NCBI GenBank assembly: GCA_019059635.1
Contig: JAGVRJ010000009.1
Location: 248,001 to 312,000 of the forward strand
Reading direction: 5' to 3'
Origin: Proales similis
Taxonomy: Eukaryota; Rotifera; Eurotatoria; Ploima; Proalidae
DNA: 64,000 nt
Each line of letters starts with the position of its first letter. The stretch's first letter is position 1. The notes beneath the pieces were generated by a model, which was given only the letters and a program-made list of their open reading frames with translations, was not told the DNA's origin and ran no database searches. Both the position numbers and the translations under genes were made by a program. Of this stretch, positions 34,201-44,339 are shown in pieces.

Positions 34201-36338
34201 AAATTCGGTGCCGATGTGCGCCTCTGGGCCAAAAGGCTTTTAAGCGCCATGAAAGAATGTGCGCTCGTGTGCCTAATTCAATTGCGTTGAGTGCGGACAA
34301 GCGAGCGAAACAAATGCCTGTTGCCAGAGAATATCGATCATAAATGACAAGACACTCTCGCGAGGTTCGGCCGGCTTAAATTAGAGTAAATTGGCCGCAT
34401 CTTATTCTGGTATGCGCGTGTGTGTATTTTACTTCTTTTCATCTTGGACGAAGAAACTCGTCTGAAATGATTGATTACAGGACGGGGCCTATCCTCTCTC
34501 TCCATTCCAGACTCGTGTGGGGGGGCATTTGGGAGACAACCAATGCTAGCTGCTAATCGTTCCCTCCCGCTCAGTAGCTACTCCTCACTTCAAACGCTTG
34601 CCCAGACCGATCATGTTACTCTCTTTCACATAGTTTACCTGCCCCCTCCTTGTTTTGGGCCCTGTTATCGCGTTTACTTAGCCATTAATTAGAGCCGCGT
34701 TTATCACGTTTTTTTTAAACATATTTTCTATTGAATAAAGCAAAAGCAAAATAGAAAGAGAAGATGAGTAGATGATCGCGGCAGTCAATGACCAAAAGCT
34801 GACCGACCGTGCGCTCTTCATGTTCGGCCACTTCCGCTCTTAATTGCTACTTAATTCGAGGTGTAAACACAATTCGGGTCCTATCGGTTAGAAACTGCTT
34901 TTTGTTTTGGAATGCTCCTCGTCCAATCAGGACGGCAATTGTAAACAAGTTGTGTAATGTCGAATCAGACTTGAGGATGTTGTACAAACAGAAGACACGA
35001 TGCGATCGAATTGGTCGAGGCCACACTCTATGTGGAATGCATCATGTACGCGAATCAGTGGATGCATTTGTCGCCAGCCTTGTCGCGTCTCGATGCGATC
35101 GTTCGCATCAAGTTCCAGGCAGATTTGAGTTTGCTAGAAATTAATGTTTAGCTTGGTTTGGAAAGCAACTGTTTGAGCTACCTACTGTTGGCTAGTCGAG
35201 GCCCTGCTCCCTCTTTCGACTTCATTAAAGTGCGGCTCCGGGGCAAGAGGTACCTTGGTCTGTGCAAATTCAGCAAATAAGTTTCTTGACGAACGTGTTT
35301 CAAGCAATTACCGGGTCAGCGGTGGCAAGCTGCTCATAGCCACGGTATCTTGCAGCTATTCGCCATACTCGGCACCTGAGGCTGCCGCTTGTTGTCGAGT
35401 CCATTTTTATTTCTCTCGTTCGAGGGCTAAAGTGCAAGATGCAGCCACGTTTTATAAAAAAAAAAAGAAAGAAGACGGTCAAAGCGAGAGGAGAGCATAA
35501 ATCAAACAAGAAAAGAGAACAAGAGGCCAGCACACGCTTGTCAACAAAGTCTCATCAAAATTCTCGAGTTGTGACGAACGATGCGGCAATTAAGAGAGAG
35601 AGAAGTGAGTAGGAGTGGAGAGACAAAGAGCGAGAGGAGAGGGCGAGAGAGAAAGTGAGAGGAGTGGCCCAGCGAGACTAAGCAAACGCCAGATCTGACC
35701 AGAGTTGTTCAAGTGTCGAGCTAGAGTGGACTGTCTAATTGGGATCAAACGACATAGCAACAACTCAGCAGCATCGTGCAGATATTTCATACTTGAGGCC
35801 GTCTCGAACTCAAACCCCAAAGTCTCCTGGACTCGAGGCTTCAGTTAAATGCCTTTAGAGCGCTTAACTATGCAGTGGTAGCACAAGCGAGACGTGTTAT
35901 GCCATTGCTGGGGCTTGAAACCCAAACTAAGAGAAGGAAGGGGGACCATAGGCGAAACAATGCGGCCATTAGGAGCTCGGCTCGCCAATAAAAGCGATTG
36001 CGTCGTCTCAACTCAACAGATTTCCATCAAGCATTTTACAAATGAAAGAAATAAAATGAAAAAAAAAACAACAGAAATGCAAAGGGACAGGTACAAGAGG
36101 CATTTTATTAATAAATAGGCGGAAGGCGGACCGATAATTGTGATAATTGAATTGCGGGGGCCCGAAAAGTACAAGTTGGCGTTGCGTAGACTGGGCCGAT
36201 AGGTCCAGGCTACGAAAACAAGCCTCTAAACCAAACGAGGTAAAGAGAAATGGTCCGTCACAATCGATCGGCTTTTTGTCGAGTCTCTGAAATGCACGCA
36301 AATGCAACAAGTTAAAGTGAAAGCAGAAAGATTCAAGC
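31218..36338. other. Gene-poor 5.1-kb region
   Basis: Several ORFs of 60-110 codons occur on both strands, but none shows domain motifs, conserved patterns or a plausible start context. It contains scattered simple repeats (ATG/GAC repeats near 33055-33090, GA-rich 35590-35660, A-runs near 35455-35466 and 36057-36068). No RNA gene was recognised. Confidence 0.45.
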
Positions 36339-38563
36339 TCATTCAGCGGCACACAGCGAGCAAAGTTTGTAGTCAAACAGAGCCAGTTCGCGCAAAGAGG
36401 ACGCTTTCTTGCGCGTTTCGACAAACGACTGAAAGAAAAACTCCGGCGACTGTTGGCGTATTTGAATCAGCTGATTCAGAATGATTCCGTCGCAAGGACT
36501 TATCGCTTCTATGATGCTCGGGTGAATCGAGTTGTCAGCGAGCCACTTGGTGACCTCACTCTGCGACCATTTAATGTGCTGTGGGCCGTTCAAACTCGAT
36601 TTTCTCGACTCGCTTGAGTTTCGATAGCTCTCGTTCTGCCGTTGTTTTTCGCTCGAGTCACATCGTCCCGCTTTTACGGTATTTGCCATCCTGGTGCCTG
36701 TTTTGTCTTGAATGGCGTCGAGTTCGCTTCGTATTCGCTGCATGCATTCTTTGAGATCGAACTTGGTGAAGTCAACGTACATCTTGGCGCCCAGGATCAT
36801 GCCAAGCCAGCCGTCTGGCCGGTAGTTCTTTTGCATGATCAGAGGCACGATCGGCTTGCCCAGCTGGAATGCGTACTCGGCCTCTGCTCTGCAGTTGGCG
36901 CTCTGCTTGTACTTTTCGGTCATGCACATGAGTACGCAAAAGCTGCCCTCGATCGCGCTGGCCATCGCCTCCAGCGTCGAGCCGTGAATGCTCTCCACGT
37001 CGATCCAGATCCGGTAGCCGAAGCTTTCCAGTTCCCTTTTGATTGCGAGACACATCTCCTGGCTGAGATGATTGTAGCTGATCATCACATGCTGCTCGTT
37101 CAGGATGTTCTCGATCGTCTGTGGACAGCTCGTTCCTTTATTTTGTCCGTTTTGTTTGGCACCAATGCTTGCCAGTCGACTCAGGTCTTCAAAGTCATCG
37201 CTCGAATTCGTCTTGTCCTTGAATTGGTCGCTTTTCTGCTTGATCAGCCAGAGGACACTATTTGCATTCTCGCACAGTTTGCGGTCGTGTTTTTCAGAGT
37301 CTCTCAGCGTTTCGATTTGCTTTATTAAATTGGCATTCATGGCCGTTTGATTCGCAATCTCGCAGTCATAGCAGAACTGCCAAAGTAAATTCAAAGCGCC
37401 GAGTATTTCTACGTCGTTGCCGTTGCAGATTATCGTCTCGAGACAAACGTTCATGTTAAACTCAAAGTAGATCTCTTTTCTGGTCGAGTCGGTCACTGCC
37501 ATGTAATAGAGGGCCTTGAGCAAATTCAGTAGACTCCAGTCTGTGTTCAACAGGCTCACAGTGCACGTCTTCTTGCTCGGCGGTTTATTCTTGCCCTCTC
37601 GCGACTTGGCGCTTTTTATCACGTCCGCCGTTTTCTTAATCAAAGAGCAAATGCTCGGTATGGTGGCCAACAGCTGTGGTTGCTCGAACACATCCTCTTC
37701 GTCAGTTAGGAAGGCGATCGCTTGTGCCGTGTAGACGCTGTTCGCTCCTATGTGGCCGACCTTTTGCGAATATTCAAGCAAAGTGTTTATGGAGCGTGTC
37801 TCTTTAAATCGGCATTTGTGATTCGAGTAGAGACGGGCCAGACTTAAATAGGTGCCCATTACGCCACGCATGGTCGCGTTCAATGATTGAAAGCGTTTTG
37901 AATCCTCGCCGCTTGTCTTGTACATGTCGAGCAGTTGGTCGCAGCTCAGACACTTGAGCAACAGATCGAGTCCGTTGTTGTCGAGCAGCGCATGACACAG
38001 ACTGATCCATTCGAACGTGAATTGGGCCAAGCGGAGAAAAGCTTGCGACACCACTTCGATGGTGATTTTGTTCAATTCATCGACGACCAAATTTTGTCCA
38101 CTCTCTTGCTCAAGAGCGGCCATGTAAGGAGCCAACAAGCCCTCCAAAGCCCTGAGTATGAGACGCGCATGCGTTTGATCGGCGTCGAGGAACAGAGCTT
38201 GCGCCATCGCTAGGTAGTCGAGCGTGTTAATGCAAAACTCGAGCTGACCGCTCAGCTCTTCGTTTTCACATTTCAGACTCTTAAGTGAGTCAAGCAGATA
38301 GGTCAGATCGCGGAGCGCTTCGTCATCGACGCGGACTAGGGCCGGATTATCGATGTTGGACGACTGAAATCGTTGCGCGTACAAACTCCTCAACGTCGGA
38401 TAGGCAGCGCTTTTCTTATGGACGAATCAGTCAGAATCAGTCAGGTCAGACTAAAGGGCGATAGACTTTGCTCACTTACTTTGCGGCCGACAAGAGCGTC
38501 AAGGCCGTGCGAGAACTTCTTTTTCACATTAAAACGAATGCCCAGGCCATTGACCAAGTCCAT
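36339..38563 (-). CDS. ARM-TIR-SAM protein A (SARM1-related, permuted)
   Basis: Exons 38480-38563 and 36339-38414 give 719 aa. Residues 60-450 are alpha-helical ARM-like (ARLYSNHKCRF, LLEYSQKVGHIG, LLKALYYMAVTD, ENANSVLWLIKQK). A TIR domain spans about 470-600 (HVMISYNHLSQEMCLAIK, GYRIWIDVESIHGSTLEAM, SANCRAEAEYAFQLGKPIVP). The C-terminal SAM-like module is about 625-700 (WSQSEVTKWLADNSIHPSII). The first Glu of CRAEAEYA sits eight residues before the Gly of GKPIVP, the position of SARM1's catalytic Glu in GKNIVP, so NAD+ hydrolase activity is plausible but unproven. SARM1 has the order ARM-SAM-SAM-TIR; here TIR precedes SAM. It has two paralogues at 53.4-57.7 kb. Confidence 0.85.
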
Positions 38564-38819
38564 TCTGCTGCGGCGACTGAAATGAATTCAAACTATGAAT
38601 TATGAGCTTGCACGACCGGTCCTATGCAACAATAGCGAGTGCCACAGAACTAAGCAAAAGAGAGAGAGCGAGAGTTAAACAACACAAACACGGTACGCGC
38701 AAACGCTAAATATGTCGACCCAAAACAATGCAAAAAGCAGTCTACGACGATTCGTTCAAGAGAGCTTAGTAAAAAGACCATTAAAAGGGCATTTGAGCAG
38801 AGCGAGTGAGCGCCAAATT

Positions 38820-38978
38820 AATAAAACACTGTTTTTGCTTTATTTTAGAGCAAAATTCTGAACGCTTGAAGTTGAGAAGCCGAGCCGATGTTTGTTGTCG
38901 ATTTAAACTCAGTTCTATTCTAGTTTATTGGGGTCATGGAGCAAACGAAATAGCAGCGACCAAACGATTAGAGGTAAA
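38820..38978 (+). repeat. Direct repeat A (about 160 bp)
   Basis: About 80% identical, without gaps, to 41648-41806 in the same orientation; the shared core includes ttctattctagtttattggg. With its partner it flanks a 2.7-kb block holding a coiled-coil ORF and a Tc1 element. Confidence 0.75.
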
Positions 38979-39061
38979 GATTGAGCTTGTAGCTGTGTAG
39001 GACTTGCTCCGTGACAAGCCGAAGCTGAGTTAACTAGAATTTGTTGTTGATGTCAAGCTGC

Positions 39062-39090
39062 TTTGTTGGAAAGAGAAGAAAATTCTCTAT
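39062..39090 (+). mobile_element. Fragment resembling Tc1 subterminal repeat
   Basis: The stretch ggaaagagaagaaaattctc and the bases after it match the subterminal part of the Tc1 end at 41350-41375 (gaaagagcagaaaattctc) but lie outside that element. A decayed solo end of a related element is likely. Confidence 0.4.
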
Positions 39091-39349
39091 CGAATCTTTA
39101 CTTGAGTTTTTTTAAATACTTAACCGGATGTTGACGACCAAGCAGAAATAAATTGACGGTTAAGCCTGCGCTAGGATATTTTTCAAAGTACACTTGATAC
39201 TCTTCAAAATACACCTGGAAAAGGGTCAGATGAATACACAAAACACAGAAAATATCGCACAAGGACTGAATACTCTTGTGCGATTGGCTGCATCGAATGA
39301 TGTTCTGTAACCGCAGAGTAGTTATCAAAAATAAAATAAAAACGAATAA

Positions 39350-39414
39350 GCTTATCCGCCACTTTCCACTGGGGATAAGCTCACAACAGTTTTGGACTCG
39401 TAGACCCGAAACTG
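39350..39414. promoter_or_regulatory. Two consecutive palindromes upstream of the coiled-coil ORF
   Basis: Palindrome 1: gcttatcc (39350-39357) with ggataagc (39373-39380). Palindrome 2: cagttttgg (39387-39395) with ccgaaactg (39406-39414), one G-U pair. They lie just 5' of a TATA-like sequence and the ORF start. Confidence 0.5.
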
Positions 39415-39423
39415 TTTTAGTAC

Positions 39424-39431
39424 TATATAAA
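39424..39431 (+). promoter_or_regulatory. TATA-like box before the coiled-coil ORF
   Basis: The sequence tatataaa lies only about 21-28 nt upstream of the ATG at 39452. If it is a core promoter, the transcript would have almost no 5' leader. Confidence 0.3.
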
Positions 39432-39451
39432 AAAGAATTTCATGCATTTTG

Positions 39452-39760
39452 ATGCATTTAAAAAACGACTTGAATGAATTCTTCTCCGAATCAAAGAAAA
39501 AACAAGAAAAAGTCGATTCCCGACTCTCAAATATCGACGAAAAGCTCTATGGGATAGACACGCGCATTCAAGGAATAGAAAATGTATTGAATGCTTTTAT
39601 ACCGAGTGTGGAGAATCGGTTCTCAAAGATTGAGCTTGAGCTTCAAAACGAGTTCTCACAGACTGAGAATCGGTTCTCAAGCTTGGAGAGGGCTGTATCC
39701 GAGACCTCGATTAAGCTCGATACACTCGTTCAGTTAATGAGCTGCAAGTTCAATAACTGA
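39452..39760 (+). CDS. Small coiled-coil protein, 102 aa, probably element-borne
   Basis: An intact ORF from ATG 39452 (MHLKNDLNEFFSESKKKQEK). Heptad-like hydrophobic spacing runs through nearly the whole length (VDSRLSNIDEKLYGIDTRIQ, ENRFSKIELELQNEFSQTEN), including a repeated ENRFS unit. No catalytic domain. Surrounding DNA is more AT-rich than the nearby genes, and the ORF is flanked by palindromes upstream, a hairpin downstream and the direct repeats at 38820/41648. I cannot name a family. It may be the remaining gene of a mobile element, or a chance survivor. Confidence that it is expressed is low to moderate. Confidence 0.45.
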   Translation: MHLKNDLNEFFSESKKKQEKVDSRLSNIDEKLYGIDTRIQGIENVLNAFIPSVENRFSKIELELQNEFSQTENRFSSLERAVSETSIKLDTLVQLMSCKFNN

Positions 39761-39809
39761 ATAAAGTATCAGGTGTTTTAAGCTATCATTTGGATTATAT
39801 CTTCTGCTG

Positions 39810-39830
39810 CGCCACTCGCAAGGAGTGGCG
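39810..39830 (+). repeat. Perfect hairpin downstream of the coiled-coil ORF
   Basis: An 8-bp perfect stem (cgccactc / gagtggcg) with a 5-nt loop, 50 bp after the ORF stop and just outside the Tc1 left end. Confidence 0.55.
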
Positions 39831-39840
39831 AGCGATTATG

Positions 39841-41470
39841 CAAGAGTTACAAAAAGTAAAAAGTATTTGGACTGGCCCTTCACTCCTTTTTGAGCTGCAT
39901 CTTTTCTAATTTTAGGGCTGGTTAATTAATTTGAGGTGGCTGTTTGATAGAGAATTTTGTGCTCTTTCTAATGGTATGCAACTTGACTGGGTGAGATTGT
40001 TTAATTAAGCGTGAGCAGGGCTCAAACAGAAACGACGCTAATTTTGCACTACAAAAAGTATTTGGATTTTTTAATTTTTATATTTTTTTTCAATATTTAG
40101 TCCAGTAGCCTTTATTTTCGATCACCTGAGCGAGTCTTCTTGGCATCGACTTCACAAGCTTGGTGCACTCTTGCTCGGTGATGCTGATCCAAGCCACTTT
40201 AATCGCCTCCTCGAACTGCTCTTTGCCTCGAACTTCCACTTCTGACAGTTTCCTCTTCAAGGTAGCCCGGAGGTGCTCAATCGGATTGAGATCCGGACTT
40301 TGACTTCAATTCAAGGACTTCGATATTGTTGTCGAAGAACCACTTTTTGGCCTTTTTTTATGTGTGTTTTGGGTCGTTGTCCTGTTGGAACACCCAATCA
40401 CCATCAAATAGCCGTCCTGCCGTGCCTCTTACATGCTGACTCAGTATGTGAACATACTGATCAGCATTCATACGACCCTCAACGAAGTGAATTGCACCGA
40501 CACCCGATGAAGAGAAGCATCCCCAGACCATGAAAGATATCGGATACTTCACCGTTGCCTTAACATGATTGGACCTTAAGCTTTCGCCTTGCCTTCTCCA
40601 GCACCAGGCTCGGCCATCACTCCCGCCAAGATTCACCTTAGTCTCATCAGACCAGAGAACTGACTTCCAGAACTCAATCGGCCTATCAGAGTACTTTTTG
40701 GCGAAATCAAGGCGCCTTTTGGCTTGTTTGGGGCTGAGGGCAGGTTTTGCAACCTTCTCAAACCCATTCAAACCGATCTCCCTCATCCTGTTCGGAACCG
40801 TATTCGGGTGGATTTCGGCCAAGTTGAGCCTTCTCAACTCTTTAGCCACGGAATCAGCACTAGACGATTCCATGGTGGCCATGATCCGACGAATTTTTCG
40901 GTCGGTAACCTCAGAGGTCTTACGCGGTCTTCCGGATCTTGGCTGGCCTGTGACGGTTCCGCGCTCCTTGAACTTTCTCAAGGTGTAGTAGACTGTGCTT
41001 CTTGGCACCGCAAGACTAGCACATATCTGATGCACCTTCATTCCAAGCCTGGACATCCTGACAATGTCGTTTCGCTTGGTCTCAGAGAGCTCGCTTGTCT
41101 TGGCCATTGGTTAAGCTAAGATTATTAACTTTAGATTTTTTTAAACTAGTCAGGGCTCGAACCTGTGCCGTTTAACTTGCACATGCTCAATTTCGAAAAA
41201 ATCGGCTATATATAAGTCAAAAACGATGAATTTTAACGCTTGGTAACAGAATCCAAGTACTTTTTGTAGGCCAAATTTGGCATAAATTCTGATTTAACCC
41301 ATTTTACGCCCAAAGCAGCACCTAACCCGACCCACACCGCATACCATTCGAAAGAGCAGAAAATTCTCTATCTGGCTATAGCTTCAGTTTTTTTATTTGT
41401 AGAATTAGAAAAAAAAGAAAAGGCTCAAAAAGGGCTGAAGGGCCAGTCCAAATACTTTTTGTAGTCACTG
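39841..41470. mobile_element. Tc1/mariner transposon with IR/DR ends, inactive
   Basis: About 1.63 kb, the usual Tc1 size. The right end reads ccaaatactttttgtagtcactg followed by TA (41471-41472); the left end is its degraded inverse at 39841-39880 (agtatttggactggccctt shared). Terminal inverted repeats are about 200 bp. Each contains two direct copies of a ctacaaaaagtatttgga-type site: outer (left about 39850-39875, right 41443-41465) and inner (left 40048-40068, right 41252-41275). This is the IR/DR layout of Tc1 elements such as Sleeping Beauty. It encodes a broken DD34E transposase on the minus strand and is inserted within the block flanked by the 160-bp direct repeats. Confidence 0.9.
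40090..41107 (-). pseudogene. Tc1 transposase pseudogene (DD34E)
   Basis: ATG at 41107. The N-terminal helix-turn-helix region reads LSETKRNDIVRMSRLGMKVH and VPRSTVYYTLRKFKERG, then GRPRKTSEVTDRKIRR. The catalytic domain has VLWSDETKVNLGGSDG (first Asp), FVEGRMNADQYVHIL and VFQQDNDPKHT (second Asp), and in another frame SPDLNPIEHL (Glu) 34 residues later. The ORF breaks at an in-frame TAA directly after DPKHT (about 40355-40357). A frame change follows before SPDLNPIEHL (about 40295-40315), and the rest continues to a stop at 40090. It cannot produce a functional transposase as it stands. Confidence 0.9.
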
Positions 41471-41647
41471 TACATTTACATTAGACTGTTACACAGTGAT
41501 ATTGAGAAAGAAAATAGAGAATTGAGAACGAGACTTGGCTAAGCCGAAGCTAGGGCACAACACTTCTTAGTGGCAATAAATTGCTTTGGGTCGAGACAAC
41601 TAGAACAATTCTTTGATTTATACTGTATACTGCATTTTCTTCGTGCA

Positions 41648-41806
41648 AATAAGAAACCGCTTTTGGTTTATTTTATAACAAAAATCTTAACGCTTGAAGT
41701 GGAGGAGCCGACCCGATATTTGTTATCTTTTCAAACTCTGTTCTATTCTAGTTTATTGGGGTTTCGGAACAAACGAAAAAGCAGAGACCCAACGATTGGA
41801 GGTAGA
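41648..41806 (+). repeat. Direct repeat B (about 160 bp)
   Basis: Partner of 38820-38978 (about 80% identity, same orientation). A short similar stretch containing aagccgaagct lies after repeat A (39016-39026) but before repeat B (41541-41551). Confidence 0.75.
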
Positions 41807-41906
41807 AAAAGAAAGAAGAAAAGTGAACACAAATGCGTCGATTTCAAACTGCAAGCTCGAGCGCTAGAGAAAGCTAAGGGAACGGAAGGTGAACATTGCC
41901 AGTGAT

Positions 41907-44339
41907 TTAATAAAAATTCTGCTGCTCATGGCCATAGTCGTTGGCCGCATGGTAGTTGGACTCTTCTTGGTACTCGCCCGAGTTGTTGACGGCCGACTGC
42001 TGCTGTTCGTCGACTAGACCCAGCTTCGTGTAGTTGTTCACGCCCATGAATACGAGCAGCACTAATAAGCTGAGCAGGCCATAGAGAAGAAAGACGAAGC
42101 TAGTTCCTGCATTAAACAGACCATGATCATGAAACCGATCAGTGAGAGTCTATAAATAGATTTTGGCTGTTTTTCACTGACCGAATGCAGAGATTAGAAA
42201 TCCGGCAAACATTGAACCCATTCCTCGACCCAGTCCAAAGTGAATGCCTAGAATAGAGCTGGTCAAGACGGCTGGTCGAATGAAGTAAAGGCGTCTCAAG
42301 TTACTCTGAAGGATGCGATGGGCAGTGATTTGCAGCTCAGTGTTCTTGACGCTTTGCATCATATAGGAGGACGCGCTGGCCCAAACCATGGCGTGAGTCA
42401 GTCCTAGGTTAAGCAGATTATCAGCTATGCAATGACAAGGCGCCCTCTCGCTTTGCCTACCTTGAATGACTTCGACCGGAATTACCCAGTAAGCGTTAGA
42501 CAGACCGGATATGTATATGAAACGGACCGCGTTGCCTATCAAGCCGGCGTAGAATATTTTGGTGTGTCCGAACCTCTGGACAAAGTCGCTGACAAAGTAG
42601 TAGCCACAAGCTTCGCTCAAGTGGCTGATGGCACCCGCGAAGCCGAACAGAGCATAAGTGCCGCCGATGTCCTGCAGATGCCAGTACAAGAATGTGAACA
42701 GAGTGCCCACTCCCATGCCCATGAACCAGATGAGAACGAGAAAGCAAGCGCTCTTGACCGACTTGAAGCTGTTGAGGATGAACGTAAAGCTGGGAAATGC
42801 AGATGCATTAGTCAGGCTGTCCTCGAGCTCTTCGGGCGATTCGTAATAAGACTCTTGCGCATGCGTTCCCGGCTGACTGCCTGTGTTGATCGGCTGCTCC
42901 TCTTTGCTGGTGCCAAATCTCATCTGCGTGGCAGTGAGCACTGCGAATATCATCAGCAGGGTGTAGAAAAAGAAGCAGATGAAGTATCTCTGATGGAATG
43001 GACCTTCGTAGCCGCAGGGACGCGTCCTGAACGATTCCATCATCGATAGCAGGTTGCCGACGATCAGAGTGGCCACTGCCCATCCGATGCTGCCCAGCAT
43101 GCGCTGGCGTCCGTAGAACTCAGTCTTGTGCAGTCGAAGATTCTGCAGAGTGCTCGTATCGGCCATGAATAGGGCAGGTGCGCTGAAGAACTCGCCGGCC
43201 ATCAGCAGAAACAGGAATATGGCAAACAAACGTGCCACCTGGTCTTTGTAGTAGACAATGTTAGTCACCAGTTGATGTTTAATAGCTTCGAACATTGAAT
43301 TGGTCAGCACGACCACGTCAGAGCGAGCCAGGCCCCCATGGTACCAGTGCTCGGCGGCAAGCAACTCGCCGTCAATCGTCTGAGTTGTTCCTGATTTCAT
43401 GCCGTTGGGCGACTCGACTTGGGCCTCATCTTTTGGCTCGTTTTTCTCTTCTTCTGCCTGATTGTGACGGTTTGAGCCTCGATCGACCGAATTCTGGACA
43501 ACTTTGTTAACCGACTGACCCACAGCTTGATGAGCGTACTCCTCGTGCGACTCTTCCTCTTCAACTTCCTCTGCCTCGGTGGTCGTTGTCGACTTGGTGG
43601 GCCTGGTCGTCACTTTGACTCGGATTATTTTTGTTATATTGATCACTTTGTATCTGGGAGCGTAGGTGGCTTGTCTCGCCTGGCGAACTCTACCCGACTC
43701 AAACGGCTCGGCAAACAGCTCAGGCAAAGCTAGCTCTCTCTTGTGAAGCGCATGCTTTCCGCCTGACTTGATTTTCTCATTTAAATCGTGCGACACCGTT
43801 TGGAATTCGGAATCTTTCAGGAACACGTGCGAATGGTTGTGCACCATGCACATTCGCTCGGGCTGTTTGATGGCGCTGATGCCCAGAGTGAACACAAACC
43901 AGCAGATTAGAGAGGCGAGGAACAGAAGCTTGCTCTTTTTGTAGCGTGCGTTCACCTTGTCCCAAAAGGGAGTGCTAAAGAACTCGACGAGCGGCTTCAG
44001 GCAGAACAGCATGCCGACCTGAACCGGTGACATGGCCATTTGCTTGAAATAGAGCGCCATGAGCGGAAACAGGGAGCCGTAGGCGGCGAAAAAGAAAAAG
44101 TAAAACGCCTTGTGAATGAACAGCTTCTCGTCTACATTCAAGCCGAACGAGGCGAGCAAGCGCAGAACTTTTTGATCAGAGTGCGAGTCGAGCTGCTCAT
44201 CTTCCATCGGACCGACAAACTCGGTGACTTTGTTGGTCACTGAAGACAGAATGCGTTGCGCAGGTCGATTGTCTTCGTACTCGAAAAGATCCGACTCTTG
44301 TTGGCCATCGCGTCCGTATGCCTCTCTGGACTGCTGCAT
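41907..44339 (-). CDS. MFSD6: MFSD6-like major facilitator protein
   Basis: Exons 42461-44339, 42182-42403 and 41907-42106 give 766 aa. After a cytoplasmic N-terminus, membrane segments begin at KAFYFFFFAAYGSLFPLMAL. The family-typical VQVGMLFCLKPLVEFFSTPF and FWDKVNARYKKSKLLFLASL follow (MFS_1-like loop after helices 1-2). A large acidic, Thr/Glu-rich luminal loop lies between the early helices (about residues 165-330). The second half has GSIGWAVATLIVGNLLSM, LIWFMGMGVGTLFTFLYWHL, GYYFVSDFVQRFGHTKIFY and IPVEVIQGLTHAMVW. The final exon adds one more helix and a polar tail. Vertebrate MFSD6 is a poorly characterised membrane protein. Intron 1 (42404-42460) is 57 bp, in frame and stop-free, so it could be retained. 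Confidence 0.85.

Noticed and set aside
41150-41168. Possible tRNA T-arm on the minus strand (ggttcgagccctg)
   Set aside because: Only the T-loop-like piece matches. No acceptor, D or anticodon stem could be found upstream, and it lies inside the Tc1 inverted-repeat region.
42432-43049. 205-codon plus-strand ORF
   Set aside because: Antisense to the MFSD6-like exon; no domain recognised.
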